Source: Ypsolopha sequella
Lineage: Eukaryota; Arthropoda; Insecta; Lepidoptera; Ypsolophidae
Length of the DNA stretch: 64,000 nucleotides
Assembly (NCBI GenBank): GCA_934047225.1
Contig: OW203990.1
Span: 28,437,045-28,501,044 of the forward strand
Reading direction: 5' to 3'
How positions within the stretch are numbered: position 1 is the first letter of the stretch; each line of letters begins with the position of its first letter. The translations under genes and the position numbers were made by a program. A model generated the notes under the pieces. That model was not told the origin of the DNA. It made no database searches and saw nothing but the letters and a program-made list of their open reading frames with translations. Below, one piece after another: positions 1 through 12,382 of this stretch.

Positions 1-302
1 CGAAATGGTTTTCAAATTAACACACCTTAAATAATTTAATCCAAGCGAATTTGGTTATATCTTTTTATTTATTTTATTGCCTAAATCACAAGATTAAAAA
101 ACTGTTTCTTTTTTCAAGTCATAAATGTTTTTTTTTTAAACAGTGTTATTTTACAAGTAAGTTGTGCTGATGTGAAGAGTCACCTTATTTAAGGTGACTT
201 TGATTGATATTCCTAAATTCATACTGGAGACACGGTAAGTGGGTTTAATGACCCTCTTTGCAAAATATGAAAAAATTTATTTGTGCCCATCCATACATAA
301 TC
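1..302. other. AT-rich non-coding start of window
   Basis: No coding signal seen. Bases 1-28 are nearly identical (27 of 28) to the reverse complement of 7050-7077, so the window opens inside an interspersed repeat. At about 177-198 a short palindrome carries the sequence AAGGTGACTTTG, followed by TCCTAAATTCATACTGGAG. This resembles the end of the TACAAGGTGA MITE family found complete at 42729, 15969 and 61733. Confidence 0.5.
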
Positions 303-566
303 ATGTAACAGAAAAGTATGGTCATATTTGAAGAGCTTATTCACATTCAGTCAATGGTATAGAACAGCTTTTACTAAGGAGCCAATCTTACGAAATCTCG
401 AAAAATTAAATCTCCCTTTCTATACATTTCAGCCGAGTAGTTATTGCATTTTTATATGAAACAGTTTTTTTTCTTGATTCAGTGTTATCTCCATAGTAAA
501 AGTTGTTCTTTACCATTGACTGAATATGCTTTTCAAATTTAATATGACCACATCTTTATGTTACAC
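303..566. repeat. Foldback MITE (family E)
   Basis: The left arm (about 303-385: GTAACAGAAAAGTATGGTCA, then TCAGTCAATGGTATAGAACA) is an imperfect inverted copy of the right arm (about 490-566: TTCTTTACCATTGACTGAAT, then ATATGACCACATCTTTATGT). It has no coding capacity. A half copy with the same sequence lies at 6858-6940, which supports a dispersed family. Confidence 0.65.
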
Positions 567-689
567 GTCGATACTTGTTTAAGAACAACCTCGAATCAAT
601 TAGGACGCCTAAATTTTATTATGCATTTTAAGAGAAGGGGTATTTGAATCTTGTTACCTACTAGTCACTTACAAAGTCTCTAGAATGAA

Positions 690-770
690 AAATAATTCGC
701 AGCTGTCGGTAACGCGCGTGACATGTAAGCAGGAGGTTGCAGGTTCAAATCCTAGCCCGAGGAATTATTT
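690..770 (+). repeat. tRNA-derived SINE head
   Basis: The sequence GTCGGTAACGCGCGTGACAT is followed by GGTTCAAATCC at 742-752, an exact match to the RNA polymerase III B-box consensus GGTTCRANNCC. No cloverleaf with a paired acceptor stem can be drawn, so I read this as a SINE head and not a functional tRNA gene. Confidence 0.45.
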
Positions 771-1467
771 TTCAAATATTTGTAAACTTGAAATTTGGTC
801 CTAGTTGAAACCGACAATACTTGTATAGAGGTAATTATGAACTCATACGATTCCTTACTGGATCAATATTTCGCGTTTTCTGTAAAAATATGAAAAGTGG
901 ATTCATCGGTTTTTATACCGGAAATGTGATCAAAATACAAACATTATTTAATGAAATATTAGTTTGTTCATAAAATTATGATATGAAAATTGTGTCGGCG
1001 ACGTCATTCTCACTGGAATTATGTTTTTCAGTAAAGAGCTATTAATCCATGGGCTGCGTTCATAGAAAATATAACAATGGAATCAATTGTTTCGATTCTT
1101 GACAAAATAGACGAGCGGTTAAATACAACAGAAATAACGGCTGCACCAGCGAAACTTCCTATTGAAAAAAATAACAATCCACATCACGACCACAAAACGG
1201 TATTATTTTTTATCCTTTGTTGTATTAACAATGTGATAAATCATAAGGAGTCTCAGTGCGACCACAAACTTTCTTCTTTGACGTGAAATTGTTCCTGTAA
1301 TTATATCATTAATATTTATAGTACGAGAGCTGGTAAAAATAAAAACAGGATAACTTTAGGCAAGCTCAGCTTTATCACCGTTGTTATTTTTAGTTATCTA
1401 AATCTAAGACTGTTTGAGAGCGTGTCGTAGGACCTTGGCGTCTAGAGTGAAACAAGTTATTTAAAAA
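771..1467. other. Non-coding, nothing recognised
   Basis: Only short chance ORFs are present, for example 69 codons from 1077. Their composition is like the surrounding AT-rich DNA and they carry no recognisable motif. Confidence 0.5.
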
Positions 1468-1535
1468 CATTTTAGCTAAGTGCGAGTTGGACTCGCGTAC
1501 AAAGTTTTCCGTACCACCACAAAATAGTATTGTCA
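1468..1535 (+). repeat. Repeat fragment (family J tail)
   Basis: The stretch around AGTGCGAGTTGGACTCGCG followed by TTCCGTACCA matches, in reverse orientation, the end of the repeat at 51480-52465 (TACGGAACCCTA, GTCTGACTCGCACTTGGCC). I recall this as a common tail of insect interspersed repeats. No coding potential. Confidence 0.5.
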
Positions 1536-4500
1536 AATAGTTAATAGCTATATTAGTACAAAAAGGATCCGCCTGCACACACCGACAATCAGATATCCAC
1601 ATCTGGAACACCTCTCACAAAAGATAGGCACACATTTATATTTTATTTGAGAGTAAGACGCCATGAAAACCGGCCAGCCACCAGCTACACGCAAAAGGAT
1701 CCAGAATTTTGAAATAAGCTAAGTTTCATTTGTACAGCTTTTATACTTTGGATTTTGTAATACCTAAAATACGTCGATTTCGTCACTGCATGACTTTTAT
1801 TGATCATCAAAACCTCTAGCTAGGGTACTTCTTAAAGTTTTAGAAAGCTAAAATTTGGTATGCAGACTAAGATTAGAACACAAACAAAAAAAAAATTTGT
1901 AACTTTCACCTTCCAACCCTAGAAATTCAAAATTTGGTATGCAGACTATTACTAGCGCAGAAACAACAATAAAATAATAAATGTATTACTTTTATACTAC
2001 GACATCCTAGGTCTATACATAAAATTTCCCAACAAAAAGAAATGAAATCATACCAAAAACATTTCATGTAAAGTAGGTTGCCAAGACTCATAAAGCTTTG
2101 ACTACTAAAAAGTTACAAGATCTCATGTAGAGTGAAGCACCTAACTCTACAAGCCCTAAGTCTACAGACCCTACTACATCTTCCTCAAAACGTTGACTTG
2201 GCCGTTTCATGGAACTGTTGCATGACCTTGATTTCTTACCATTAGTCCATGGGAGTGGCTGTGTTGTAGCATTGCAAATTTTTTAGGTGCGGTTATCACA
2301 AAAAGTTACGCGTCGTAGTTTTGCTTGATGGTAAATTGCAGTTTACCCTCTTAATTAGACATGAAGTTGCTCGCGTGTCTGCTGCAATTCCCGAGGTTTT
2401 TTCTCGTTCATTTGTCGGCCGGAGCTTTTGCTGTCAACTTGTGTTGAGTGTTTCTTCATTTTTTGGCGGATGATAATGGCGGATGTGCCAACAGGAGTTG
2501 TGTTTTTAATAAAATAGGTGGGTTTTGTGTTTAAATTTGGGTTATTCATTTTGTGTGGAATAGTTCTATAATATTGTTTTTGTATTGCAGGAAAATTATA
2601 CATATTCTTTTGGATGATTTAAAAAAGGAATTTTTTCGTCGGGTTGGTGGGAGTTCTGACTATTGTCAGATCATGGTATGTATTGCTTTCTTTGTATTTT
2701 GAGTCACCGGAATTTTGTTCTCATCGTTCTGTGTAGTAAAGGTTTTAATATGTTGTTTTTTCTGCTAATTCCAGGGTTTTCAAGTTTTCCAAGTTCAAGT
2801 TTGAAGTTGTATTGCCTCGTTGGTGATTTATCCAGCTGGCAGAGAAATGACCGCCGCGTGGTGTACGCAGTAAGCAGTTCCTTTGTCTGCGTGGACGGGG
2901 ATCGTTGACCTTGAAAGGGGGCAGCGGACGGCGTGCCATTTCCTGTTGTGAATATTGGAGAATTCAAGTATGTGTTGGAATTTTTATTTTTAACCACACA
3001 CAATTAAGGTACCTAGGACGGTATGATTTCAGGACACTTAGTTATGTGTCCTATTAGTAACCAAGTGTAAATTCTTCTTTCTGTTTCACTGAATAACCCA
3101 AACTGTAAAATTTTATGTTCCGTAATATTTTTTTTCCCTGGTAGAACTGAATGGTGTACCAGACGATTTGGTTTAAAGAGTATGAACGACAAATATGTAT
3201 TGTTTGTATAATCTACGGCTCCCCTGAGCTAGATTTATTTTTGGAAATTAATACCCTTGTTTGTTTTCAAGTTTTGTTACACTTAAAGTTTTTTTTTAAT
3301 GTAATTTCACAAGTTTCCATGTAATCTAGTTACCTGTGGTTAAGGCGGTAACTAACCCATCTAGTTATCACTTAAATGTTTTATTTTTGTCTTGGCAATA
3401 CTAATTCCAATGTAATATTACTACCTGATGTTAAGGCGGTACCTGACACAACTATTTAAAGGTACTTAAGGTTTTAGTAATGTCTTGGCAGGATATATGC
3501 CAAATGAAGGTCTTGGCCAAAAGCTTGTAACTAAGTATAATTTTTCCGTAACACCTTTGGCTTGTGGAATTGACGATTTGTTTTGATAAAATTAAATACA
3601 CTTCATTGTAAAGTACCTCGAAGTTTTCTTCAGAACCTTTTACCAACTATTAGGTTACAATTAGGTCACTGTTTAATTTTATTTTGTTCAGCGGCATGAC
3701 CGGTGGAAAAGACCGGGTACCCGCTGGTCGTGTACCTGACAGTGTGACGGCCGCAAAACTGCGAAGCCATACTTTTTGAGCAATATGTAAGGTTTGTGTA
3801 GCAATGTGACCTGACTGAATTTTCAGGTTGCATTAAATAAATATATTTTTTTTTTAAATTGCATATTTGGAGTTCCCAATCAGCCAAAGTAAGTTTACGC
3901 CCGCGCCCCCTCTCAGCCAGTCTTAGCTTTTCTGTTTAGATAACTCAGAACTATAACTATGAGTAACTCAATTTTGATCGTTACCAGCTCTCATGCTATG
4001 ACGAATTCAAGCATTCTCCACTGTAAATAGTTGTGTAATACACACATAATTTATTCCGTTAAATTAATTAATTTATTGTAACATATTAATTTTTATGTAG
4101 GGTTTTTTTTTCAAGAATCTGGTTTTAATTGTTTTTTTTTTTGTTTTAGTGTCTATGCGCTAAAATAAAGACTTAAAAATTTTTGCCGAGTCAGTTGGTT
4201 GCATAGTTTCTTCATGAAGTCTCACCAGTTGAAGTGGAAGGTCAGTTATTCAACTGGGTTTTAGTCTAACTGACTGATTTAGAGTTTTCAGGGGTTGTAT
4301 ATCTCTGTTTAAGGAATTTGAGGAGGCTACTTTTATGTATCTCATTCTATTATCATTTATTGGACACAGACAGTGTTTTAATGTGTTAGAATTAATTAAA
4401 TGAAATTTGAGGATAATTCATGATTTAATGTTAAAGATGAGGCAAATAGAAATTAAATGACAGACTTAGATGATTTTGTTGCAATAATAAGAAAAGCCAT

Positions 4501-6857
4501 AGTCATTAAAATATAACTATGTTCTCCTAAAGTTTATGAAGTAAGTTTTAATAAACCACGTCGAATGATAAATTTGTTTACTGTGAATAAAATGTTTTGT
4601 AAACCTCCATTTTACTGATTTAAGATTTTATATTGATTTATCTTTCCAGTATCGATTTCAGGATTTAGTTGGTTGTTTCTTTATAAAATTAGTTTGAATA
4701 ATGTATAGCTAGTTTGAACAAATACTGTTTTTATTTCAACCAGAAGCCGAGTTATTTAATAAAAACGCAGTTTTCCGAGCGCGCCCGATATTTCGGTTGT
4801 CGTAACAGCCACGGCTCAGAACATGCTATTGAAACGTCATAGAGTTCAGTTCTACTTGATGCAGAATAAGGTGCTTAATCTCGCGTCACCCATACCCTTA
4901 AACAAAAACGGCTCACCTCAATATATGTATTATGCATTGCTCCCGTGAAGCGTAACGTATTTACGTAAACATCTTCACTCAAACAGATGATTTGAATAAA
5001 AAAAAATTATTAAAAAAGATTTTGAAATTCTAGTTTACTGAAACCAATGGAAACTTTGCGATGGCAACATACACAATACATAGGTGATAAGGTTTTGTTG
5101 AATAACTATTGAGTGCATTTTGATTTAAGTGTTTTGTGTAATTAGAAACAGGCGGGTTTTTCACAACCCGGCATCGAAACCGCTCTTATATCAACAGACA
5201 GTGTATATACGGGCACCAAAATTGCAAACTCGTTGCGGCAGACATGACGTCACACTCGTATCTGGGGACAATAGGTCGTGTTAGCTCAGCGGACGTCACT
5301 CATCTCGTAACGTCACGGGCACGTGTTTGTTTCCGCCGTGTGGAACAAATGATGGCGGAGGGTTAAGGGATAGTCGTTTTGAGACAAAAATATTTTTTGG
5401 GATGAGGATTAATATTGTTTGAATATTTCATAATACTCCCGAAGAGTCCTGATGATGCGTCATAATCTCATTGAAACCTCGACCTGTGCCTTTTATCTAT
5501 GATGTCAACTCTCTCAAATTTTGATGAAATGAGCATTTTTCCCGTTGTTTTTTTTTCTTAGTTCTTGACTTTCCGCCAGATGTCACTGTCCATGTCACCA
5601 TAAATAAAATATGTTCCGTAGCAATCAATGTCAAAGTGATTTTTGGTTTGTTTGGAATCTGTACAAATTTTGTCTTTGATTCTGTTGCTAAAGTATTTGA
5701 CAGTGCCATCTAGGAATCTTATTTAACACTAAATTTGACACAAGAAAAAACACAGGTCTCTAGTCCCATAGTAGAGCCGAAGACAATAAATAACAAACAT
5801 GCTCTTTATTGTTTATCAAAGACTAAACCTACACTAACTTTGTATTGTTCATACCTCTGAATAAATATTTATTAAAATAGTAAAGTTCAACACTCTATTA
5901 TGTAATAATATTCTATTACAGCTCAAGTATCAACTCTTACACATGCCTGATCAGATCAGCGAGGGGAAATCAGTCTAAAACTTACGTAACTTCGTAAAAG
6001 CATAGACTAATACTAAGTCTATGGTAAAAGAGAGGCCTATGCTCTCAAGTAGACCAAAAAACAACTGAAAACTAGAAATTTGTACATATTTTAATTTCTT
6101 AAAAATATCAAATTAACCCTATTACTCTCTATATCGTTAAAAAATAGGTTGCAGTCTAGATCGTGGCTCAGAATTCTTACAGGTTAATTGTAAAACATTT
6201 GTCGTATTTGTGTAATAAAGACTTTATTCATTTCTTTACAATTCACGTCAGCTAAGAATGGGTAAGATACGAGTAACATTGTTGAAATCGATTGTTGAAA
6301 CAGTTATAAGAGTTTCTTCGAAGCATTTTTCCAACATTCAAGAGACTCCTGATTTTGCGCCAGACTATAGTATTGCTTTCTGCTTTGAAGGCCCAGTCTA
6401 ATGAAAATGTGTTAAGGAAAAGAAAAATGTAATATTGTGGAGTCTTCCTCTTAACAAGGTGTTTATATTTTCATCGCAGCAGCGTCCCCCCACCCCTCCC
6501 GAGCACTGTTTGCTGAGTCCGACCCTGTACCGCGGCCTAGCTTGCTTTCAGAGCTAAACTGTTTCATGTCATTAAAAAAAAACTGGCTGTTTGCGTTTTG
6601 GACCTCGCTTTATTAGGGTTATATAATACCTAAGGGATTCATATCAGATTTAGTGCCATGCATTATTTAATTATTATTACTTAAATTTGTTGCCTATTGG
6701 TGTACCAATCAAATAAATAAATAAACATCGCAACAACCCGTGGAAGAATAAATGTTTGTTTGTTGGTCACAGCTTACAAACTACATTATGAATCGGCGTT
6801 TTCAATATTTGTTGTTTAAATACAGTATGTGTACAATGTACATGGTGCATTATGCAA
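1536..6857. other. Non-coding, AT-rich; scattered repeat scraps
   Basis: No gene is supported. A 17-bp motif, AAATTTGGTATGCAGACTA-like, occurs twice (about 1853 and 1929). The stretch 2340-3000 is somewhat richer in GC and holds several chance ORFs on both strands with no family motif. Stretches around 5210-5360 have TGACGTCA-like and CACGTG motifs but no linked ORF. Confidence 0.4.
5030..5190 (+). repeat. Partial MITE (family M)
   Basis: CAGAAACCAATGGAAACTTT-like sequence followed by ATGGCAACATACACAATACA is shared with 50570-50660. The end, CGGGTTTTTCACAACCCGG, resembles the inverted start of the copy at 50365. It looks like one half of a foldback element. Confidence 0.5.
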
Positions 6858-7077
6858 CGTGTAACAGAAAGGTGTAACCATATTTGAAAAGCTTATTCAG
6901 TCAATGGTATAGAACAACTTTTAATATGGAACAAAATCTGTATTTCGAAAAAAAAAAAAACGGTTTCATAGAAAAATGCAATGCCACTCGGCCGAAATGT
7001 ATGGAAGGGCAGATTTTTTATAGAGAAGGGCATATATTAAAATTATGTTAAGGTGTGTTAATTCGAAAACCATTTCG
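6858..7077. repeat. Fragments of repeat families E and K
   Basis: 6858-6940 repeats one arm of the foldback element at 303-566. 7050-7077 is the reverse complement of window positions 1-28, and the surrounding text recurs near 52610-52680 (GTGTGTTAATTTGAAAACC). No coding. Confidence 0.5.
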
Positions 7078-7342
7078 AGATTTAGGTTTAATAAGCCGTA
7101 TTTTCGAAGTTTTGGTCTAAAAACCTCATGATAATGAATATTGTTACGAAAAGGCTGCAACTTCCATTTGCCTTCGTGTGACGTCACTTGAGTTGGCTGT
7201 TTAGAAATCTGTCCTTTGCTATCAAGATAAATTTACGAGTATAATAATTTGCTTCAGACTAATTTAACACCTAGATGACAGATGAGTAGACAGACAGAGA
7301 GAGACCACTTTTTTTTATAAGCAATCACAATTTTTTATCACT

Positions 7343-7630
7343 GTTATCCGGCCCATTTCGCATCCCATCCTCATAGCCCAGTCCAAGTCGCTTCCTTCCT
7401 GGCAATAGTTTGGCAACTGTGGGGGACTGTCCGTTAGTGTATCACAATGATACATTGAGGGAGAGGCCTCCATGGATGCAGCCATCTCACATCTAGATTA
7501 AATGGTACCAAAGGCCTCTTCAATGTTGGCTTCGGCCCCATGAATGCCTTTCAAATGACCGGGTCCCTATGGGCCCGTGACTGAAAAGTGTACCTACATG
7601 ATGATTTAAAAATAACAATAATAATAAAAT
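7343..7630. repeat. GC-richer block, probable retroelement tail
   Basis: A block richer in GC than its surroundings that ends in an AATAAT-type simple repeat, as many LINE or SINE 3' ends do. I found no second copy in the window and no ORF, so this is an inference from composition and the simple-repeat end. Confidence 0.3.
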
Positions 7631-7867
7631 AATTTATTTCGGACAGGGTCCATAAAGTGTTAGTAATAAAAAATAACTTATAGATTAGTTTATTATTACA
7701 TACGGCTTAAACACTCACGTGTGATTGTTGTTGACTATATGCCAACATTTTCACCGATACAATTTCGGCATTATCAAGGCGAGTGTCGTTCTTAGGACGA
7801 CGTATGTAATAATAATTTAGTATGTCAGCTCACGCGAGTTTTAATAATATTATAGACTAGTGTTAGT

Positions 7868-7997
7868 AAGGGCCTGTTTCACCACTTCCAGATAAGTGCC
7901 TGATAGTTATATGTGACATATAACGCATACAAAATGTGTTCCATTTTTAAACTTATCTTCTGGATATCACTTATCTGGACGTGGTGAAACAGGCACT
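7868..7997. repeat. Short MITE with GGCCTGTTTCACCA ends
   Basis: The left end GGGCCTGTTTCACCAC with AGATAAGTG, and the right end CACTTATCTGG with GTGGTGAAACAGGC, form terminal inverted repeats around about 70 bp. A flanking TAA on each side would fit the 3-bp target duplications of PIF/Harbinger-type elements. That assignment is inference. Confidence 0.6.
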
Positions 7998-8062
7998 AAG
8001 AGAACTTAATGTTAAATAATGTTAAAGTTAAATTGTTTAAAATTACCTTTTTTATCTCTGCC

Positions 8063-8105
8063 TACACCTCCGGGAGACAGGCGTGAGTATATGTATGTAT
8101 GTAAT
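8063..8105 (+). repeat. Repeat fragment (family F)
   Basis: CTGCCTACACCTCCGGGAGA followed by CAGGCGTGAGTATATGTATG. The same motif recurs at 56225-56280, 58005, 59543, 60230 and, diverged, at 40150-40290. Confidence 0.55.
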
Positions 8106-8152
8106 ATGTTTGAACCTTTATTATTACAGCGGTCTCTTAAACTATGTTTTTG

Positions 8153-8225
8153 TACAACTTCATATTTTTGTATTACTTCATATTTTTGTTTTACTTCATA
8201 TTTTTTATTACTTCATATTTTGATG
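8153..8225 (+). repeat. Short tandem repeat (TACTTCATATTTTT, about 4 copies)
   Basis: Four successive units of about 18 bases based on ACTTCATATTTTTGT, with small indels. No function seen. Confidence 0.6.
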
Positions 8226-8734
8226 AACTATAAAAATAATGTTTCCCACTTTAAAAGGCTAAGCTTGAAAATTAATACTTTGCACGATAATATTAATACT
8301 TTCAGTATAAATGAACTTTAAAATAATGATTTTCACCCAGAGAACTTTATAGTGAGAAACATTATTTTTTTAGTGGAAAGTATCATTTTTGATTATTTAT
8401 TTGTATTTCATCTTTTTTTATTGTGATTTACATTTTTTCTGTCATTCCCATTAATTTTAAATCTAAGTATAAATGTGTTGCCTTTTCTAACCTCCGATGA
8501 TTACTTCATTACATATGAAAATATGTATTTATTATTAGTCATTTACTTTAGGAGGGGAGGCTCAAAAACCGTATTTTCAATACAATTTTACGAACGCTGA
8601 CGATTCTACACATTGATGACTTTTTAAAGCAATCATGAGCACACGTCCACATTCAATTTGGAGAGAAAGTAATCCATATCATTATAACATCATTCTTCGA
8701 TGTTTATTTTACGTCTCGTCAAGTACGCGGAACT

Positions 8735-8800
8735 GAGGGCGTGGCGGGAATCGAACCTCCGACCGGCTTGTAATTTGGCACACGGACACGTTACGTACTT
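8735..8800 (-). repeat. tRNA-derived SINE fragment
   Basis: Read on the minus strand, GGTTCGATTCC (8747-8757) is an exact B-box, followed by CGCCACGC. Flanking sequence does not fold as a full tRNA, so this is probably a SINE remnant. Confidence 0.4.
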
Positions 8801-9669
8801 AGTACTTATGTAATAAGGGCTTCTTTTTTGACACAAAATCAACACTTGCTCCATAGTGTGAGTAACGGATGGAGATTTGAATACAGGGTGCTCAAGTTTG
8901 TGTTGATAACGGATTTGTTGATAACGAATGCCGAGAAATACAGTCCGTTTTATTTAGTGTCTTCTAATTGAAGTAAGTTTATTTTTAATTTAGTACGTAT
9001 ATTTATTAAGAGGCCTCTTTATACCTGGGTTTTTCTTAACTCTTTTTGTTTTGCCGCCAATTCAATATTTGGCTATATCTCTGAAAGTAGTTGTCAGAAT
9101 CTAATGCAGTTTTCTTTTCCTAAAACTAGAAAATATACTAAAAAAATAAAAAAGAGAAAGTAACTTTTTCTTATGTACGGATGAAAGTATAAAGAAAAAA
9201 GTTTTAAATATTGATATAATAATATTTTAGAAAAATATAAAGAATCATAATTTAAATATACATAATATTAATATTAATATAATTAAAATAAGATATATAA
9301 AAAAGAAAGAAAATAATTTACTGGCGTGTTTACAAAAAAAAAAAAAACTTTAATCTAGCAAAGTAGAAAAGGTTTACGTAAGTAGAGAGTAATCTATAGA
9401 TAAAAATAACAACACGACAAAAGGATGTAGCTCAGCTATGTACCATCCATAACATGCTTTGGTTGGCGCTGGTTTTCAGTTACCTCCGTTACAATTGCAT
9501 GATAAGGTATTTACGAGTCGTTAACAATTTTATTTACTAAATTGAAAAATCAATAACAATTGACAGAATTGCCTTATGATTAAATTAAAGAAAATAAAAA
9601 CAAAACCCAAAAATGCGTAACAAGACAAAATTATATATATAGAACTTTAAAATTGAAAAATATAAATAA
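8801..9669. other. Very AT-rich non-coding spacer
   Basis: Nothing recognised. 9110-9420 is almost pure A/T with poly-A runs. It ends where the 5'-truncated LINE begins. Confidence 0.5.
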
Positions 9670-11103
9670 TTACACATTACCAATTTTCTCAACTTCTCTT
9701 TTATATCCAGCGCCTTTCCCAGTTCTTGGAAAAGAGCATTCATTATTCCTCTCCCTAAGGTAAACAATCCTACCATTTTATCTCAGTTCCGCCCTATTTC
9801 AATCCTTCCCCTGCTGTCAAAAGTTCTTGAACGACTTGTTCATGAACAACTTTGTGAATACCTCTCCTGTAACAAACTCCTCAATCCCTTCCAATCCGGA
9901 TTTCGTAAAGGACACAGCACGGTCAGTGCTCTTATTAAGATCACTGACGACATAAGAGAAAATATGGATAATTATAAAATCACTGTTGTTACGTTGTTAG
10001 ATTTTAGCAACGCGTTTAACACCGTTGACTTTGACATTATGTTAAGTATCCTACGCTCGCTTAACATATCTCCGACAGCAACTGCTTGGTTCGAGTCATA
10101 CCTTAAAGGTCGTCAGCAGTGTGTTCGCACTGATACTGGTTCTTCAGACTGGTGTCCGGTACTTGCTGGCGTCCCACAAGGTGGCGTTTTATCTCCTTTA
10201 CTTTTCTCCCTTTTTATTAATATCCTGGCTAGTCATCTTTCATCTCTTTATCACCTTTATGCCGATGATTTGCAGCTTTATACAGACACTGAACCTGGCG
10301 ATATTAATACTGCTATTGACTTGATTAACGATAACCTGAACATCATCTCCGAATGGACAAAATCGTTTGGTTTGGTGCTCAATCCAAATAAATCACAGGC
10401 TATTATATTTGGTACTCCCAGAATACTAGCACAGTTGGACTTGAATGTTGTGACGAAAATTAAGTATGACAATATAGTGATCCCATTTACCAATTGTGTT
10501 AAAAATTTAGGTATCCTTATGGATAACACGTTATCTTGGGCTCCTCAAGTAGGAGCAGTTAGTAAGAAAGTGTTTGGAGCTTTCCATTCACTCAAACGGC
10601 TGCAGTTCTTTCTTCCATTCCAAACTAAAATTATGCTGGCACAGTCTCTACTGCTCCCAATTCTTGATTACGCGGATGTAAGCTATTTAGACATAACTGA
10701 GGAGCTGCTGAGCAAACTCGAACGTCTCCAAAACTTGTGCATTCGCTTTATCTTCGGATTGCGGAAGTATGATCACGTCTCAGAATTTCGTGCTCGTCTA
10801 AAGTGGCTCCCAATTCGCCTTCGTAGGAATACTCATATCTTGAGTCTTCTATACAACGTTTTAAACGATCCCTCCGCACCTGAATATCTTCGTATTAAAT
10901 ACAATCTCGTAAATTCCTTACGCTGTAAGGAAAATAGCCTTCTTACTATTCCCAGGCACAATTTTGCTGCTTATGGGAAGTCCTTTTCGGTCAAGGCCGT
11001 TCGTCTGTGGAATGATTTACCCACGAAGATACGTATATCGCCTTCATTGGCGATATTTAAAAAGAATTTAAAATCACATCATGAAGTTTCTTTAGGTTGG
11101 TAG
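9670..11103 (+). CDS. LINE reverse transcriptase, 5'-truncated
   Basis: The product is the reverse transcriptase part of a CR1/jockey-superfamily LINE ORF2, which copies element RNA at a nicked target. The frame is open from 9670, right after a TAA, with no start codon at the true N-terminus. The first ATG is at 9964. Before it the frame encodes the family signature FPSSWK...IPLPK and, further on, QSGFRKGHST. After the ATG come LLDFSNAF (first catalytic Asp, residue 13 counted from that ATG), GVPQGGVLSPLLF (about 69-81) and the YADD active site (99-102), then the thumb region. It lacks the upstream endonuclease, so it cannot act as an autonomous element. No internal stops, so the truncated copy is fairly young. 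Confidence 0.85.
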   Translation, partial: LHITNFLNFSFISSAFPSSWKRAFIIPLPKVNNPTILSQFRPISILPLLSKVLERLVHEQLCEYLSCNKLLNPFQSGFRKGHSTVSALIKITDDIRENMDNYKITVVTLLDFSNAFNTVDFDIMLSILRSLNISPTATAWFESYLKGRQQCVRTDTGSSDWCPVLAGVPQGGVLSPLLFSLFINILASHLSSLYHLYADDLQLYTDTEPGDINTAIDLINDNLNIISEWTKSFGLVLNPNKSQAIIFGTPRILAQLDLNVVTKIKYDNIVIPFTNCVKNLGILMDNTLSWAPQVGAVSKKVFGAFHSLKRLQFFLPFQTKIMLAQSLLLPILDYADVSYLDITEELLSKLERLQNLCIRFIFGLRKYDHVSEFRARLKWLPIRLRRNTHILSLLYNVLNDPSAPEYLRIKYNLVNSLRCKENSLLTIPRHNFAAYGKSFSVKAVRLWNDLPTKIRISPSLAIFKKNLKSHHEVSLGW

Positions 11104-11520
11104 TCTCACTTCATCACTCAGTCTATTGATATTTTTATATATAGTATATTAAGAGTATATTAAGTAGTTATTATTATTATTTTTTTTTTTTTTTATTATT
11201 TATTTGTATGTATACGATATGTATGTATCAAACATAAAATATATTGTGTAAGTTTTGTTGGATAGGAGTATATTATATATTAGGCATTATGTATATCCAC
11301 TTTATTGGTTTTGATTCTTCTTTTATTTATGTATTCTGTAAATTGGTATCCCCCTCCACATTACGTAAAATAATACTTTCTTCACCACCCAAAGGTTGGC
11401 TGGAAGAAATCGCTTTAAGTGATAAGTCCGCCCTTGTACAACATTGTGTGTTCAAAACTCTGTACTCAATTTTTTTATTTGACCTTGTACAATAAAGTGT
11501 GTATTCATTCATTCATTCAT
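9670..11520 (+). mobile_element. 5'-truncated CR1-like non-LTR retrotransposon
   Basis: The element starts inside the reverse transcriptase domain and runs through an intact RT C-terminal region, a 3' UTR and a terminal ATTC tetramer repeat (about 11500-11520). CR1-clade LINEs characteristically end in short tandem repeats and not in poly-A. The last 120 bases include TTGTACAATAAAGTGTG-type sequence, read as the transcript end. Endonuclease and ORF1 regions are missing, the usual result of incomplete target-primed reverse transcription. Confidence 0.8.
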
Positions 11521-12382
11521 AGGCGTAAAAATAGGCTCAAACATTACTACCTGAAACTTTTTACTATTATTATTATTATTTTTTTTTTATTGGTCTCGAA
11601 TAAATAGATATCATCTTGTATTTCGAATGTCCGAATTCTGAAAAAAAATGTATGCTAAAAATAAAAATAAAAATAAAAATGTATACCTTTACATACAACA
11701 TAGTAAGTTTGTAATTGTTTATTTCTGAGCATCATTTCATTAGCCGAAACAGGATAAGTAAGCTTTAATAAGACCCCAGTAATGTAAATAATTGTTTAAG
11801 AGAGCGTCGCGTGCGCATCCCAGCTAAGTGCAGTACAAGGTTCGATTCCTCGGTGGAAATTATACGAAAAAGTGTCGAAAATCACACCCGAAACATGTTT
11901 TTGACAACCTCCCTCATGGTTTATTTTGTTTAAATCAGGAACATAAATATGATTTTCAAAGTAAATACGGCCACGTGCAATGGTTTATCGTTTTGTACGA
12001 TTATAGCATTTATGCCGGCGTATCAAGAACTGGCCTACTATATACCTTAACGCGTTGGAGACTGTACTTACATAATGTTGAAGCTAATACCGGTTGTATA
12101 AAATGACGTGCTCAGAAATGTAACCACGTGTTCTACTGATCATACTGAACAACTTCCATAGTTCCATAGTTTTAAAACTAGAACAATAATGAAACTCACT
12201 TTAATTTTTTAATACCTATCTCGTCATTTTCTGTAGGAAAGCGAAAAAAAATTCATGCAAAAGTCACAAAACAAAAGTTTACCGGTATTATCAGTATAGA
12301 GAGCATGTACCAAAATATGCAACCTTTAGCAAAATATACAACCTATAGCAAAAGTTTGTTACACTGAGATTAAAATTTACAA
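11521..12382. other. Non-coding with a SINE-like fragment
   Basis: GGTTCGATTCC at 11839-11849 is an exact pol III B-box match, preceded by GAGCGTCGCGTGCGCATCCC, suggesting a SINE head at about 11790-11870. The phrase CTGATCATACTGAACAA near 12135 is shared with the repeats at 43800 and 63102. A run of AAATAA units lies at 11655-11685. No gene. Confidence 0.4.

Noticed and set aside
690..770. Functional tRNA gene
   Set aside because: A B-box match only; no acceptor or anticodon stem can be formed. The same applies to 8735, 11790, 33690, 46765 and 49741.
9964..11103. Cellular reverse transcriptase gene starting at the ATG
   Set aside because: The upstream open frame carries RT motifs, and the 3' end has a CR1-type UTR, so it is a truncated LINE.
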